This document shows, piece by piece, positions 1-12,117 of a stretch of DNA of 64,000 bases; the first letter of the stretch is position 1; the number at the start of each line of letters is the position of its first letter. The notes under the pieces were generated by a model, which saw only the letters and a program-made list of their open reading frames with translations, did no database searches and was not told where the DNA came from. A program made the translations under genes and the position numbers. This DNA comes from Massospora cicadina (lineage: Eukaryota > Entomophthoromycota > Entomophthoromycetes > Entomophthorales > Entomophthoraceae): NCBI GenBank assembly GCA_022478985.1, contig JAKSZP010013556.1:1-64000 (forward strand), written 5' to 3'.

Positions 1-67
1 TATCCTTTTACTTGGAAATGGGAAGATGGCTTGATCAAGAGCCAGGGGACGTTCCCCAGGACTTACA
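1..67 (-). repeat. Truncated LTR end of the F family
   Basis: These bases match the last part of both F-element LTRs (37477-37543 and 49194-49260), including the closing CTTACA. The copy runs off the left edge, so only its terminal fragment is seen. It lies in the same orientation as F. Confidence 0.7.
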
Positions 68-777
68 TTATCAGTATTTGATCTTGGGCAGGAAAAAGAT
101 AATATTATATAAAGTTTAGAATGTAGATAGCAAATGGGGTGACCAGAAAAAATAATTGATGACCTGTTTTCTCCAGATCACAATGATAATAAAATAGATA
201 GGTTGATTGTTTTATCTTATTAGTCATTGGATATTTAGAGTTTTAATTATCTACAATCTGTTGTTTGTTTTATTTGTAAACAACCTTGGCATTTTTGATG
301 GAGATTTCTTGGCAATTGATAATTTATAATATACTAATAATTTCAGGTCTAAAGCCTGACAAAGCACCAAACAATAAATATACAGTAAATATTACACATG
401 TTGCTTTATATATAAAATAAATTAGTGAACCTAAGGCCAGAGCTTCATTCTATTAGTGCAAGGTTTGACAATAATTTTGTGCATAAATATATTTAAGTCT
501 CTATATATATTGATCTGCTTTTTTATGTTACTAGATGTATTAATAATTGGATAGAAATTACCAAGGACCATTGTATTCCCCCTAAATGGGTAAGACCTTC
601 TAGTCTTAAAAAACAAGGTTATAGTTTTTATCAATGTCTTTTATAAATAATAATAGTATAATATTGACCCCTTATCAAAATAGAAAAACAACTTTCCAAA
701 TAAAAATAGACCCAATATGGTCTTAATCCATATAGAAAAAATCATCAAATCTAAAAAAAGCTTTTTAAAACTATAGT
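68..777. other. AT-rich stretch without recognisable genes
   Basis: No coding region, LTR or RNA gene can be supported here. The stretch is very AT-rich and contains no CpG dinucleotide, as does the sequence on to 1097, which suits very old methylated repeat DNA. Short open frames look like chance. Confidence 0.6.
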
Positions 778-1060
778 AATTTATTGTAATTTTATGTTCA
801 AGCTTATGTCATTTGGATAAATATTCAAAAGGTTAATTTTGATAAGCATCTATGGCAAACCTTATTGCAATATCTTCCAATATCAATACTGTCTTATAGA
901 TGAGATTTTCATAATTAAACTATGACTAAGAGTACAATCAACCCTTCAAATATCCAATGTTTCCAAATATAACAATAAATAAAAGTTAGTCCTTCCAAGT
1001 GATATATGTTTTTTTAAATGTCAGAATCTTGATTAATATAAACATTATAATATTAGGATA
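778..1060 (+). pseudogene. Possible very decayed reverse transcriptase remnant
   Basis: Pieces in shifting frames resemble Ty3/Gypsy RT in the right order: FKLMSFG (compare the usual MPFGL), then IDEIFII (compare YLDDILI) near 895-920, then IKVSPSK near 985 (compare LKPSKCEF). Frameshifts and stops interrupt all of it. Element A is inserted just downstream. The match is by eye and weak. Confidence 0.3.
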
Positions 1061-1097
1061 GGTAAAACCTCATTATTAGTACTTTGAATAAAGCTAT

Positions 1098-1337
1098 TGT
1101 CATATGGGTTAACAATACATTAATAATCAGTGAAACAGTAAATTCACCGCTCTATGGTTATTCATTTTTATCCCAATTTCTGCCAATTCTCCTAAAAAAT
1201 TTGAAGCTCCAATTTAGTTCTAAAAATAGATATAAAAATCTTTGTTAGTATCACAATAAGAATACAAGATTATAGAGTTTAAGAACAATTTATTTTATTC
1301 CAATTTTAAGAATTATTTTCTTGAGCGATTCTATTCA
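1098..1337 (+). repeat. Element A 5' LTR
   Basis: About 240 bp, aligning along its length with 20106-20354: same start, a shared TAGTATCACAATAA segment, a shared TATAGAG segment and the same T-rich end. It is followed at 1350 by an ATG that opens gag. No TGG-type primer site is visible directly after it. Confidence 0.75.
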
Positions 1338-1349
1338 TAAACACCTAGG

Positions 1350-2871
1350 ATGTCTGATGATGACCAGCAAATCAATGATCTGGAGAACCCTGTATGTGAG
1401 CTACAACACCAGCCACCCAAAAAATAAATTCAGCAGAAATCTCTAGTTCCCTTGACATAATGAAAATCTTGCTAGGGGACCTAAAAATCCCTTTTAGAGC
1501 CAATCTACAACCCTGGCATTAATGAGGCTCTACACCAAGAAACTCTTAGAGAAATTTAAAATTGGTCCAATAGATGAATAGTTGGAAGCATATAACTTCT
1601 GGGGTGATGACTATGATATGAGCAACTGTTATTGACTTCACAAGGTGGTCAGCCTTCTAATAGGTGTGGTGAGGAGGTGGCACAGTGCCAACCTCCCATT
1701 TGATACCTGGGGTGAATGGCAGGAGCGTGCCCATGCCAAGTTTTGGATATCAACAACACAGCTCAAGAGAAGTTCTGCTGCATATTTATGAAGGACTATG
1801 ATTATGTTAACCATTTCTTGGACAAATTTAAAGATCTACTTGGACAATGGCACCAGTCCAACATCTGACATTATGTCAATATGGACTAACAGTATCAAAA
1901 TAGGCTATTGACACATTAGAAGAACCATACCTAAATGCTGTCATTGTTGCCCAACCTTCATGTGCTGACCATGCCATTTAATTCTGCTGCCAATATGCTT
2001 GCTTAGCCAGCCATCAGCCAAAAAACCAAACACCAGAAAGCCTGAGATAGAAGAGGAAGAACCTGAGGTTGAGGTTACCTCAATTTTTTAGCAGATTAGC
2101 CTTCCCCTTGAGGCCACCACATAGATAAATGCCCTCTTATAGCAAGTGCAACAGCTCACTATGCTAGTATAAGGATGACCCCATGAAACAAATTTTGCTT
2201 TCTGCAATTTTTATGAGCCCAGACATCAATTCAGGCTGTGCTGGAACCTCTGTTGGCGGTGTAAGTAATCCATCTAGATGGAGGTGTCCTGCTGGAGTTA
2301 GTCAAAGAAATAATGACACATCTCCAGCTCCTGGGCAGAAAAACTTTTACCCAGTCTGTACACTATCAGTACCCTAATCTATGCCAATGCTCTATGGAGA
2401 GTGCCAGTGAAACTTTATCCAGCATATCTCCATCCCTGTACAGCTCCTCTACCAAGTGACTACTATAGGTTGAGGCAATACCATACCAGCACTCCTATGC
2501 TGGTACACCACCAGGACAGTCTTGGCCATCCCTCTGGCAAATTAAGTACTCATCAGCATATCCTGAAACAGAATAAGACCAACAACTCCACCTGACAGAA
2601 ATTTACTCTGCTGAAAAATGGAAACAAGATAATGAGCCAGCTACAATAAATATGACTTAACAAAAAGATCTAAAATTGATGACCTTCTGAAGCAAGAGCA
2701 GAAGAAACTTGATGAACCATATGGAATACCTTTTGAAGAGTATGATGAGCCAAGAAGAAAACATGATAATAGCCCTCTCCACTTAACTGAATTTGACAAA
2801 CATCCTGTAAAAACAAGCTGTCCCAACACTACCCAGGTAATACAGCAGTTGTCTCTACAGAAACCCATCTA
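1350..2871 (+). pseudogene. Element A gag remnant
   Basis: Gag forms the particle shell and binds the element RNA. The frame opens at the ATG at 1350 (MSDDDQQINDLENP) and soon meets stops. A capsid-like segment near 1640-1750 reads VVSLLIGVVRRWHSANLPF and continues into a Trp/Ala-rich stretch typical of retrotransposon Gag. At 2203-2241 a CCHC zinc-knuckle remnant survives (CNFYEPRHQFRLC), with the second Cys now Tyr. Open frames at 2183-2377 and 2401-2595 are separate pieces of the same region. Many stops and frameshifts make it non-functional. I identified it from motifs and position, not from an alignment. Confidence 0.7.
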
Positions 2872-3458
2872 GTAGTGAAGAAAGCAACTGCCACAAAATT
2901 TCAAGTACTATAAAAACCTATGGTGCCAGTTACTAACACAGCGTCATACTAACCTAAAGGGGTTTAGCTACTAAGTCTATAAGAAACAATTATTAAAGTA
3001 CCCCTTGGAATTTGTGAAAGTCCATTGCTTTACTAAGTTAAGACCCGCATCAAGCTATTGGTATCATCCAAATTCAAAATTGAGGCCCAAAACAGGTTTT
3101 TATTTTATAAAGACAGGTGCACCCCACACCATGGGATCCCTCTTTAGATATTCAGTGCCCATCCTCCTTGACAAAAAATCCTCAGCTGATATTATGACCA
3201 AGAAATTCCTTTTGAACATTAATATGAGGAGATCCTTCAAAGTGACATGGTTTTACTTATGGCTGGGGTAACTCAGCAAGCTTGTTGTAGTAGATGTTTG
3301 ACCTCCTTGTGGAGATAGCAGGTAAAATCTTACATTGATATAGTAGTTTTTGGCCACAACCACTTTCAGTTATTGCTTTTCTGACAGGCATAAGGGAGTT
3401 TGAAATACATGCCAACTTTAAATTAGATCAAAGGTTTATGCAAACAGAAAAAGCAATG
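2872..3458 (+). pseudogene. Element A protease-like region, cut by element B
   Basis: An 88-residue open frame (3005-3271) contains FIKTGAPHT, which looks like the retropepsin FIDTGAxxx motif with the catalytic Asp changed to Lys. It lies between gag and RT, where the protease belongs. The region ends at 3458, where B has inserted. The call rests on one motif and position. Confidence 0.4.
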
Positions 3459-4018
3459 TGTTAGGGATTCACCTGCAATGACCAAAATTACTCAAGATTA
3501 AGATTTGATATCTTGGTCTAATGAGATTGTAAAATCCCTGTCAGAGATATCCAATTCTCAGATAGACTGACAATAAACCCTTCAGAGTTATTGGCCTCCT
3601 TTGAGGGAGGATGCTAAGCTATGCAATGGGGCAAAACATCATACAAGAAGGTCATTCTCATCTAATAAGAACCTTATCAGATCTGACCATCACAAGTATG
3701 ACAATAATAATCAGCAATATTGGTCATCTATCAGGAAAGATCTTACCTCAGGTGCAGCTCAAAAATCCTTATGAAGAACTACTAAATCTACCCTATAAAT
3801 ATTCCTCTTTTCTAACTAATAAAGTACCTCTATTTTTGTCTTTTGTAGCTTAATTTTTGTCTATTCATACAGATACTGAATTTCTGATTGGAATCAATTA
3901 TAGAAATAGAACTAATAACTTCATTGCCCTTGTGACTATCTTTGCTAGAGCCACAGAACTAATAATTATGTAGCATTTGTAGCGCCTGCTTATCATAATT
4001 CCTACTAAAATTCCAATA
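3459..4018 (+). repeat. Element B 5' LTR
   Basis: 560 bp, the same length as its partner, from TGTTAGGGATTC to CCAATA. The two copies differ mostly by transitions, and several differences are CA in one copy and TG in the other, which points to a lost CpG. Near 3795-3840 there is a TATAAATA box and an AATAAA-type signal. Confidence 0.9.
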
Positions 4019-4040
4019 CTGGTGCTCTCTGCCAGGTCTG
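4019..4040 (+). promoter_or_regulatory. Element B candidate tRNA primer-binding site
   Basis: Directly after the 5' LTR comes CTGGTGCTCTCTGCCAGG. TGG at the LTR edge is the hallmark of a site that pairs with a tRNA 3' CCA end. H, L and remnant I have related TGGTGNTC sites. I cannot name the tRNA. Confidence 0.5.
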
Positions 4041-4072
4041 CTTCTGAGGCTACCTGGTAAAAACATACTTTC

Positions 4073-6153
4073 ATGATGATGAATATGTCTAGTGAAGAAA
4101 GCCCCTCTTCTGAGGAATCAATGAGTAAAGCCCAATGGGAACACTTTAACAGGCAAGAGAGGCCTTCCACTGATATAGATAATATGCAATTTTGAGATTC
4201 TATGGACTTGACCATTGAGGGCCCTGACCAAAATAATTATGAAATTCAAGCTGCAGACTCAGAAGAAACAGTCAAAGGCTTGATAAGGGGGCTATCCAGC
4301 CTGGTGCTTATCCTAATTAAGACTGAGCATCTAAAGTTGCCAATAATATGATGAACTTATACAACAGAGGGGTGTTACAACATACTGAAGTTGGTTTGGC
4401 TAGAACTGAGCAGTACCTCAGGCATTACGTACATCCCACTATTCATCATGTACTTCAGATTGTGGTGTTGCATCATCTCATGATCCAACGTCAGTTGACC
4501 CTAGTGCAACAATTTTATTCTCAGTTATCCTCATTCTATGAGATGGCTTCTAACTTTGGTTGGGATAATCAGAAAGCTATACTTGAAAGTAGAAGGAAAA
4601 TCAATAATCTACATAACCATTTGGTGAGAATTAATAATGAAGTTGTGGGGTACATTGGCCAAGAAGTATCTCAACAGGTTAGTGATGTTGCTAACCCTAT
4701 TCACCACTGAATTGCTACCCTTGAGGATGAGATTATGAGACAACTGGAACAATTGTGGGCCCAACATGAGGAGCGCTTTATTGAGCTCAATGGGCTACTT
4801 CAACAACTTGTCCAAATTGTGGACACTATCAGAGAAGGTGGACCTGGCCCTGTTGGTCCTCCTGGACCTCTGTGACCACCTAGTTCTCCTTCAGTAACCC
4901 CAGGACCTTCTAGTGAACAAGGTTTAAAGGCTCTGTGGGTCAACAAGGCCCACTGGGGTCTGCTGGTTGGGATGGGTTACAAGGACCCCTGGGACCTCAT
5001 GTTCCCCCCAGACCAACGTTTTCAATTCACAATCCTGAACCTTCAAGTCTACTAGTATCAAGAGTAAAGGTGTTAGAAGCCCAAATCTGAGCCATAGCTC
5101 AAGGGTGTTTCTTATCATTAGAAGGCCCTATAATTAACCTAGATTACCCTTTAACCAACTTATTGGATGGCATGGATAATGCTCATTGTCTATGCAATGC
5201 TAACCAAACTATGCAAGAAACCCAGTTTTCAATGTTAAAAGCTTCAATTGAACAGTTAACTGCTAAATGTGGAGTACTTGAGAACAATCAGGAAGAGATG
5301 ATCACTGTGATATTTAACTTAAATCAACCTCCTGCAAATAATCATCTTGATCATTGAGTTTACAATTTACAGGAGGACCTCAATCATTTAAGGCAACAAG
5401 TTGACCAAATTTTCACTTAAGCTTATATCCCAGAATCCAAACCCTCCAAAGCTGATCCAGTTATGGTATCAGGTGTACATGTTTTGAGCAATGAACCCAC
5501 TACCTTTAAACCTATCTTTGAGGATAAGTTTGAGCTGGGTAAAGGTAGAATCCATTCATTTCTCTTTGTCTATGAGTGTACAATGGATGGGGCAATAGAT
5601 CAACAAAAAGTATGGCATCTTATCTCTTGCCTAAGCCATTTTGCTCAAGAAAACATGATTTCTCATCTTAAGGTTTGCAATACATGGGCTTAAGTGAAGA
5701 CTGCCCTTATTAAGGAATTCAGGAGTGATCAAATCCTATCTAACCAAAAACAAGCCTTTATGAGTATCCAAATCAAGCAAGGAGAGTAAATCCAAGATTT
5801 TGCAAGGGATTCTATCATGAGGCCCAGACTCTTGAAACTTGCAATCAGACTACTGTAGATGATGCCATATCAGCTGTAATGAGTACATTTGCTTCTTGCA
5901 CTCAGTTGAGACTACATTTAAAATCACTCAAAAATTCAGATCTATTATTGACATCAAAGAAGCACTCATGGAGATTCCTAATAGTGTGGTACACCCAACC
6001 TCCACTAATAAACCTCATTCTTTTATCCATGCAATGCCACCTAGACCCAAACCTAAACTGAAGAAGGAGCTGTGCACTTATTGTAATCTTGTGGGTCATG
6101 TGGAATCTCAATGTTGGAAAAAACAAGTAGAAGAGTCAAAAAAGAGGAGTTAG
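4073..6153 (+). pseudogene. Element B gag with coiled coil, collagen-like run and zinc knuckle
   Basis: The frame opens with three ATGs (4073, 4076, 4079) followed by an acidic, Ser-rich start. A helical segment at 4348-4710 and another at 5163-5357 look like coiled coils. Between them is a Gly-X-Y run: four triplets at 4837-4872, a TGA stop, then about eight triplets at 4929-4997 in another frame. A capsid-like segment lies at 5463-5693. A perfect CX2CX4HX4C zinc knuckle (CTYCNLVGHVESQC) is at 6073-6114. The role is capsid formation and RNA packaging. Several stops and frameshifts break it. Collagen-like repeats are not a usual part of Gag. Confidence 0.8.
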
Positions 6154-8234
6154 CATAGGGCATGAGGCTCCCTGTGCTGACCTACCTCCTGTGCTTCAAT
6201 TAAAATCTTTTAACTCTTCTAAAGACTGTTATGTATATCCACTCCTGGTAAACTTGACATCCCTGATGAATTAGCCAACAAAGATCATATTTTTTATGCT
6301 TCTGTTTCTTCTTCTAATTCAAATTGATCATTTAGTCCCTCAGTATTTTCAATCCCAAACTTTGGCACTGATGTGACCCAGGTGGAAGTTATCATGCATA
6401 AGGTGAAATTTTTGGCTATCATTGATATGGGATTGCTAATTAATGTGATCTCATCCAGATTCATGAAAAAATTAAAGTGGCACCAGACTTAAATCATTCT
6501 CAAGACTATGGAACTGCTGGTCCTTCATACACTAAATATATAGGAGCTTTACTTCCCTTCCAATGCACTTTGGAAAGTTAATTGGTTTGGCCTCTGCAGT
6601 AGTGTTGAAAAACAACTGCTATGACTTGCTCATGGGAACAAAATCTCTCATTAATTTTAATGTGATAATTAGTCTTAAGGACAATTATCTTTTATAATTG
6701 GGTACCAAGTACCTTTAATTTTGTAAGATGTCCTCAATAGCAAAGGCAAACTCAAAGGACATATTTGCTTATTGGAATATCTTACTTCTATCTCATGTCC
6801 TGAGTACCAAATTTTGAGACTAAGTACTATACTTCTGCCTCCATCAGCTTGTGCCTCTGAAGGGATGCCTTTATATTATAACAACCCAATTACTATTTCT
6901 CCAAAAGCTCAGGTCATAATTGATACCGGAGTACAAGTATTTGTACCCGCTGATCATATAATAGAGATTTCTTGTAACCAAAATTTCTCTCATTTGGAGG
7001 CTTTAACCTGCCCTGGTATCCTTGATTCCGCTTACTATGGGACTGTTTTAGACTTGCTAGCTAATCTCACTTCTTGATCTATTTAATTGAATTTCAATAA
7101 CCCCATTGCTTATGTGTGGCCTACTCTGTGAGTGAAATTTTATCCATCTTGGGATGTGGGGATTATTGTGATTTTGGGTTGGAAGATCTTTCTATCATCA
7201 CTATAAATGACATTAAATTTGGAGATTCACTCACTTCAAAATAACAGCATGAAGCTGAAGCTATAATTGAAGAGTATGCTGATATATTTGCTAAAGGTCC
7301 TGAAGATTTTGGGTTAATGAAAGAGGTATAGTATCAGGTGAAAACTGGGGATATCCCCCTATTTGAGCTTAACCCTATTGCAAATCTAAAGTTAAGGAGG
7401 CTCAGGTCTTAGTAGAATTGAAACAACTCCTTGATGCGGGGCTATTAATGCCTTCTAAGAGTCCATGGGCTTTTCCTCTACTTCTCATCTGGAAAAAGAA
7501 TGGGGGTCATAGAGAAGTTATGGACTATTGTTGGCTCAATGCTGTTACCTAAAAGGATTCTTATCCTCTACCTCACATTGATGATTCATTGAGACTATTG
7601 TCTGGGTCTCAATTCTTCTTGGCTATGGACCTTATAAGTGGTTAATGGCAAATTACTCTGGCTCTAGAAGACCATCAAAAATCTGCCTTAATCCTTAGTG
7701 AGGGGTTATTTGAGCCCACTCATATACCACATTGGCTTTTTAATGCCCCTGCTACTTTTTTACTGAGCCATGGATGGCTTGTTTGGGAATTTGAAACTTT
7801 TTTGTGTTTTGGTATACTTAGACAATGTTACTGTGTTCTCTCACAATTTTAATGAGCATTTGGCTCATTTTAAGGAAGTATTTGGTCAGATGTGTCACAC
7901 TTTGCTTAAGCTAAAACCATCCAAGTGTGCTTTTTTAAGAATGAAATGGAATTCTTAGACCATAAAGTTAATCATGATGGAATTTTACCCTTATGTAATA
8001 AGATACAAGCTATTTCAGACATGCCTGTTCCTAAAAGCTTGTGCAATATCCAAGTGTTTTTAGGGATGGTTGATTATTACTGACAATTCATCCCCCATTT
8101 TACTGAGATTGCGGAGCCTTTAGTTTACTTATTGCACAAGGAAGTCCCTTTTTTATAAAAAGAATCACAGCAGCAAGCTTTTGGTCTTTTGCACCAAGCC
8201 TTAGTTAGTGCACCAATTTTAGCCCATCCTGATT
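6154..8234 (+). pseudogene. Element B protease and reverse transcriptase
   Basis: The protease remnant holds IIDMGLLINVIS at about 6418-6453, a DTG motif changed to DMG. After a linker (6772-7077 is open) comes EEYADIFAK near 7270, the usual lead-in to RT. RT fingers and palm are spread over three frames. The catalytic box is at 7812-7826 and reads VYLDN, so the second Asp is Asn. The GAC-AAT codons fit decay of GAC-GAT through CpG to CpA. The thumb (LKLKPSKCAF) follows. The enzyme would be inactive. Confidence 0.8.
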
Positions 8235-8634
8235 TTCCAAACCTTCTATTTTAATTACTGATGCCGGTGATAATGCTATTGGGGCCATTTTGGCTCAACA
8301 TGATACCAACCTGGTTGATCACCCCATAGCATACTATAGTAAAACCCTTTCTAAGGCAGAACGCAATTATAGCGTTACCAAGAGAGAATGCCTCACAGAC
8401 TTATCTGCCATCAAGCATTTTTGCCCTTACCTCTATGGCAAACATTTTACTGTTGCCACAGATCATGCTATCTTGAAATGGTTGCAACAAATGAAGGATC
8501 CTGATGGGCGCTTAGCTAGATGGGCATTAAAGCTCCAGAATTATAACTTACAATTCAACATGATGCTGGAGCTATACACCAAAATGCTGATGGACTTTCT
8601 TTTTTTTAGTACTAGATCTGATGGACTTTCTTGA
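8235..8634 (+). pseudogene. Element B RNase H domain
   Basis: RNase H degrades the RNA strand during reverse transcription. The domain begins with a Thr-Asp-Ala motif (near 8257), continues with AYYSKTLSKAERNYSVT and an ATDHAILKWLQ box, and ends with the conserved GaiHqNADGLS motif. That last motif is in a different frame from the 114-residue open frame at 8290-8634, so a frameshift lies near 8560. The catalytic Asp codons seen here are not preceded by C and are intact. Confidence 0.8.
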
Positions 8635-9891
8635 TTGCCTATACTAATGTTATTCTCAGCTGAGGAGGATCGTATCTATGACCTGATTGGTAGACCTGAG
8701 CTCTGGTATTGTGAATCTAAGGATGTTATAGTGAAGCTACAATCCTTAACCAAGGATAAGCAGGTTAAAGAAGGGTCCTTATACAAAAAGTTGGGATCTA
8801 AATGGTTGCCTTTTATTCAGCCCTCTGCAAGGACTGATACTATTATGAAGGCTCATCAAAATGTAGGGCATGGAGCTGTCGCTAAGACCTTACAGTGGTT
8901 GAAAAATTATTGTTATTGGGATAACATGCTGGAATCTGTACATGATGTGTTAGAAACTTGTCTCACTTGCCAACAGTAATGTGGTAGAATTCTGATGTAC
9001 CAACACAAAATTGTGGGACCTTCAGAACCTTTTTCTAATATGAGTATTGATGTGGTGGGCCCTCTCCCTACTGCCACTTATGGACATCAATATTATATTA
9101 GCTATCAATCATTTTACCAAATGGATTGAAGCTATCTCTGTTTCCACAATTACCGCCAAGGCTACTGCATCCTTCCTTTTTAAACAAGTTTTTACCAGGC
9201 ATGGTAGCCCAAAAGTTCTATCATTGAATAATGTGACCAAAAATTTATTTCTCAGGTGGTATCTGAGCTTACTAAGTTTGATGGGTACCTATCAGTCATT
9301 TACATCCCCTTTTTTAAATTCTTCTACAATGGTGTGGTTGAATGAGCAAATGGTACCCTTGTAGCCATTCTTTAAAAGATGGCCTCCATTGATCCTAGTA
9401 GATGGAATCTCTATTTACCTAATGCAATGTTAGCCTATAGGGTTAGCTACCATCATATAATTGTAATGTCCCTTTTTAAGGCTCTTAATGGCCAGAATCC
9501 TATTCTACCCTCAAGTGTACAACCTATACTTGAGGAGTCTACCCCACAAACTACTGATTTAGCTATGAGGAGACAAGATGATGATATCATCTGAGTACAA
9601 GCTTTAGCTTTGAGTTCACATGCTACTATCTTAAAAGAGGGAAATAGAACCAACGTTAGTAGACCTACATTACCTGAATATCAAGTTGATGATCTTGTAC
9701 ACTTCTATCATCATAGACTGGGAGGAAGGATTCAAAAACTTGACACCTTATGGGATGGTCCTTACTATATTATTAAAGTTGGAGTATTGAATACTCCATT
9801 GCAGCTATTGATACTAGTACTGTTATCAGTAGAGTTCATAGCAAATTTTTTTGTAAGTATGTGCTCCCTAGACAAGATCTTGAGGGGGCAT
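8635..9891 (+). pseudogene. Element B integrase
   Basis: Integrase inserts element DNA into the genome. The HHCC zinc domain is intact in 8635-8979 (H-X4-H near 8850, CLTC near 8962). In the core, the first catalytic Asp is Asn (AINHFTKW near 9090; AAT after C fits CpG decay), and the second is also Asn (SLNNVTKN near 9225). A later segment (9379-9594) matches the end of the core, and 9610-9800 holds the GPY/F-type C-terminal domain (LWDGPYYI). Frameshifts separate the three parts. No chromodomain is seen before the 3' LTR. Confidence 0.8.
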
Positions 9892-10451
9892 TGTTGGGGA
9901 TTCAACTGTGATGACCAAAATTACTCAAGATTGAGATTTAATATCTTGGTCTAATAAGATTGTAAAATCTCTGTTGGAGATATCTGATTCTTGGATAGAT
10001 TAATGATCAACCCTTCTAAGTTATTGGCCTCCTTTGAAGGAGGATGCTAAGCTATCTGATGAGGCAAAACATCATACAAGAAGATCATTCTCATTTAATA
10101 AGAACCTTATCAGATCTGACCATCAAGAGTATGACAATAATAATCAGCAATATTGGTCATCTAATAGGAAAGATCTTACCTCAGGTGCAGCTCAAAAATC
10201 CTTATAAAGAACTACTAAATCTACCCCTAATAATATCCCTCATCTATATAATAAAGTACCTCTATTTTTGTCTTTTGTAGCTTGATTTTTGTCTATTCAT
10301 ACAGGATTCTGAATTTCTGATTGAAATCTATTATAGCAATGGAACTAATAACTTTGTTGCCCTTGTGACTATCTTTGCTAGAGCCACAGAACTATTAATT
10401 ATGTAGCCTTTGGAGCGCCTGCTTATTGTATCTTTTACCAAAATTCCAATA
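9892..10451 (+). repeat. Element B 3' LTR
   Basis: 560 bp, starting TGTTGGGGATTC directly after the polypurine tract (GAGGGGGCAT) and ending CCAATA. It is followed by GAATG, the target-site partner of CAATG at 3454-3458. It shares the promoter and polyadenylation-like regions of the 5' copy. Confidence 0.9.
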
Positions 10452-12117
10452 GAATGAAACCCTGACTGTTACATATTCCAACACAGAGAGGCAAACTGAA
10501 ACCCTTGCGCAACTGTCTACCCATTGGTGTGATAAGTTTTCAGGAAAATCAATGCCTAACTCATTTGAAGGATCAGCAAAAAAAGCAATTATTACAACTC
10601 CTCAGCTAATTCAAGATGCTTTTCTACCATGATGGTGATGATGTCCCCCTCTCACCCTTAATTTCACATCATATTGACGTTGGTGATGATGAATCTATTG
10701 CCAGATGACTCTATTGCCTGCCTTAAGCTCAAGAAAAATTTGGTAAAACAGATTTTAAAAAGGGGCTGTACATTGGCCTCATTTACTCCTCTCAATAGCC
10801 ATAGACATTCCTCATTGTAGTTGTTTCCAAAAAAATGGAAAACTCCGCTTGTGCATCAACTACTTTCCTCTGAACTGAGTAACTAAGAAAAAATTAATAC
10901 CCAATGCCACTTCTACAAACATTTTTAATGCCATTGAAGGTGCACAGTATTTTACTTATATCAATTTTTCTAGATACTATCAACTGAAAATGGAGGAAAA
11001 TCTATTTCAAAAGTTGCGTTATCCCATAATTTAGACAATTTACAAATAGTTAAAGGCCTTTTTGACCTACTAGAGATTTTAGAACATTTTAAAAGGTTAT
11101 AGATAAATTATTCTGTGAATTGGCAAATTGGTGTATCACTGTCTTCCTTGATGATATTGCTGTCTTTTTCACTAAATTTCAATCAACACCTGCAGGATTA
11201 AAAAGCAGTACTCCATGAGATTAAGAAAACAAACTATGGCAATAGTGAAACTAAGCTGATACTCTGCGTTAGAGAGCTGAAGCTTCTAAGGCAAATTGTC
11301 TCACCAGAAAGAAAATAAACCAACCTATAAGGTGGAAGCCATTTTTACATGGCCCATCCCAAACCATGCAGCGGAGTTTCCAAGTTCCCTGAGACTGCCA
11401 ATTACTATTAGAACTTATTCCAAACTTCAGTGAGTTAGCTTCCCATTGTACCAACTCCAGAAGAAATGAACCCCTTGGACTTCACTAACACTACCCACCA
11501 GAGTTTTGTCAGCCTAAAAATGCATAAGTTCAATCTCATATTCTAATCTTCTTCAACTTTAAAGAAGAATCCCAGGTGTTCGCAGATGCCAGTGATCTAG
11601 CCATTGGGGCTGTGCTCATACAGTTTTGAGAAATATGTACCTATCTGTTAAATTCAATTCCAAGAAATTTGCACCAGCAAAGTACATATAATCAATATAT
11701 GAGAAAGAAGTTCTGGTGGTGGTGTTTGCCCTTCATAAATTTTTTTCTATTAGTTAAACCAGTGGGTCACAGTATTCACTAAAATTTGGTGGTGAGTTTT
11801 TTTGCTAAACAATCTATCCCAAATGGACATTGAGTATGCTTAAGATTTGAGTTAATGAATCTTTACTTTAAATTCATGCACCTTCCTGGATAGATCAATG
11901 CAGTAGAAGATGGGTTATCACAAATTTACAACAACCTGGAGGAACCAGCAATATTCCATATGGGGGAGATTGATCTTGATAAGATGCTTCTGCAGATATG
12001 AAAGTTCCTGGAAGATTTTGAGGTGCCAAAAAAATTCAAGATACACTTTTATTCATAATAAAGTTGGTTAAAATTATAATCTTTGAAGGTCACCTGTATG
12101 TAATAACCAAAGGACAA
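10452..12117 (+). pseudogene. Element A reverse transcriptase and RNase H
   Basis: This continues element A after B. RT pieces include FLIVVVSKKMEN near 10810 and the palm box FLDDIAVFF near 11140-11165, with both Asp residues kept (GAT-GAT after T, so no CpG). RNase H is clear at 11577-11621 as VFADASDLAIGAVLI. The lead-in to the integrase (LYVITKGQ) ends at 12117, where a solo LTR interrupts it. Stops are frequent. Confidence 0.75.

Larger units (their letters stand above)
3459..10451 (+). mobile_element. Element B: complete but inactivated Ty3/Gypsy element
   Basis: Two 560-bp LTRs (3459-4018 and 9892-10451) enclose gag, protease, RT, RNase H and integrase on the + strand. Flanking 5-mers are CAATG (3454-3458) and GAATG (10452-10456), a duplication with one change. 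A G-rich polypurine tract lies just before the 3' LTR. It is inserted between the protease-like region and RT of element A. Stops, frameshifts and changed catalytic residues show it is dead. Confidence 0.9.

Noticed and set aside
4837..4997. A captured host collagen gene
   Set aside because: The run is short, lies between Gag coiled coils in the right place, and has no collagen signal or globular domains; Gag insertion is the simpler reading.
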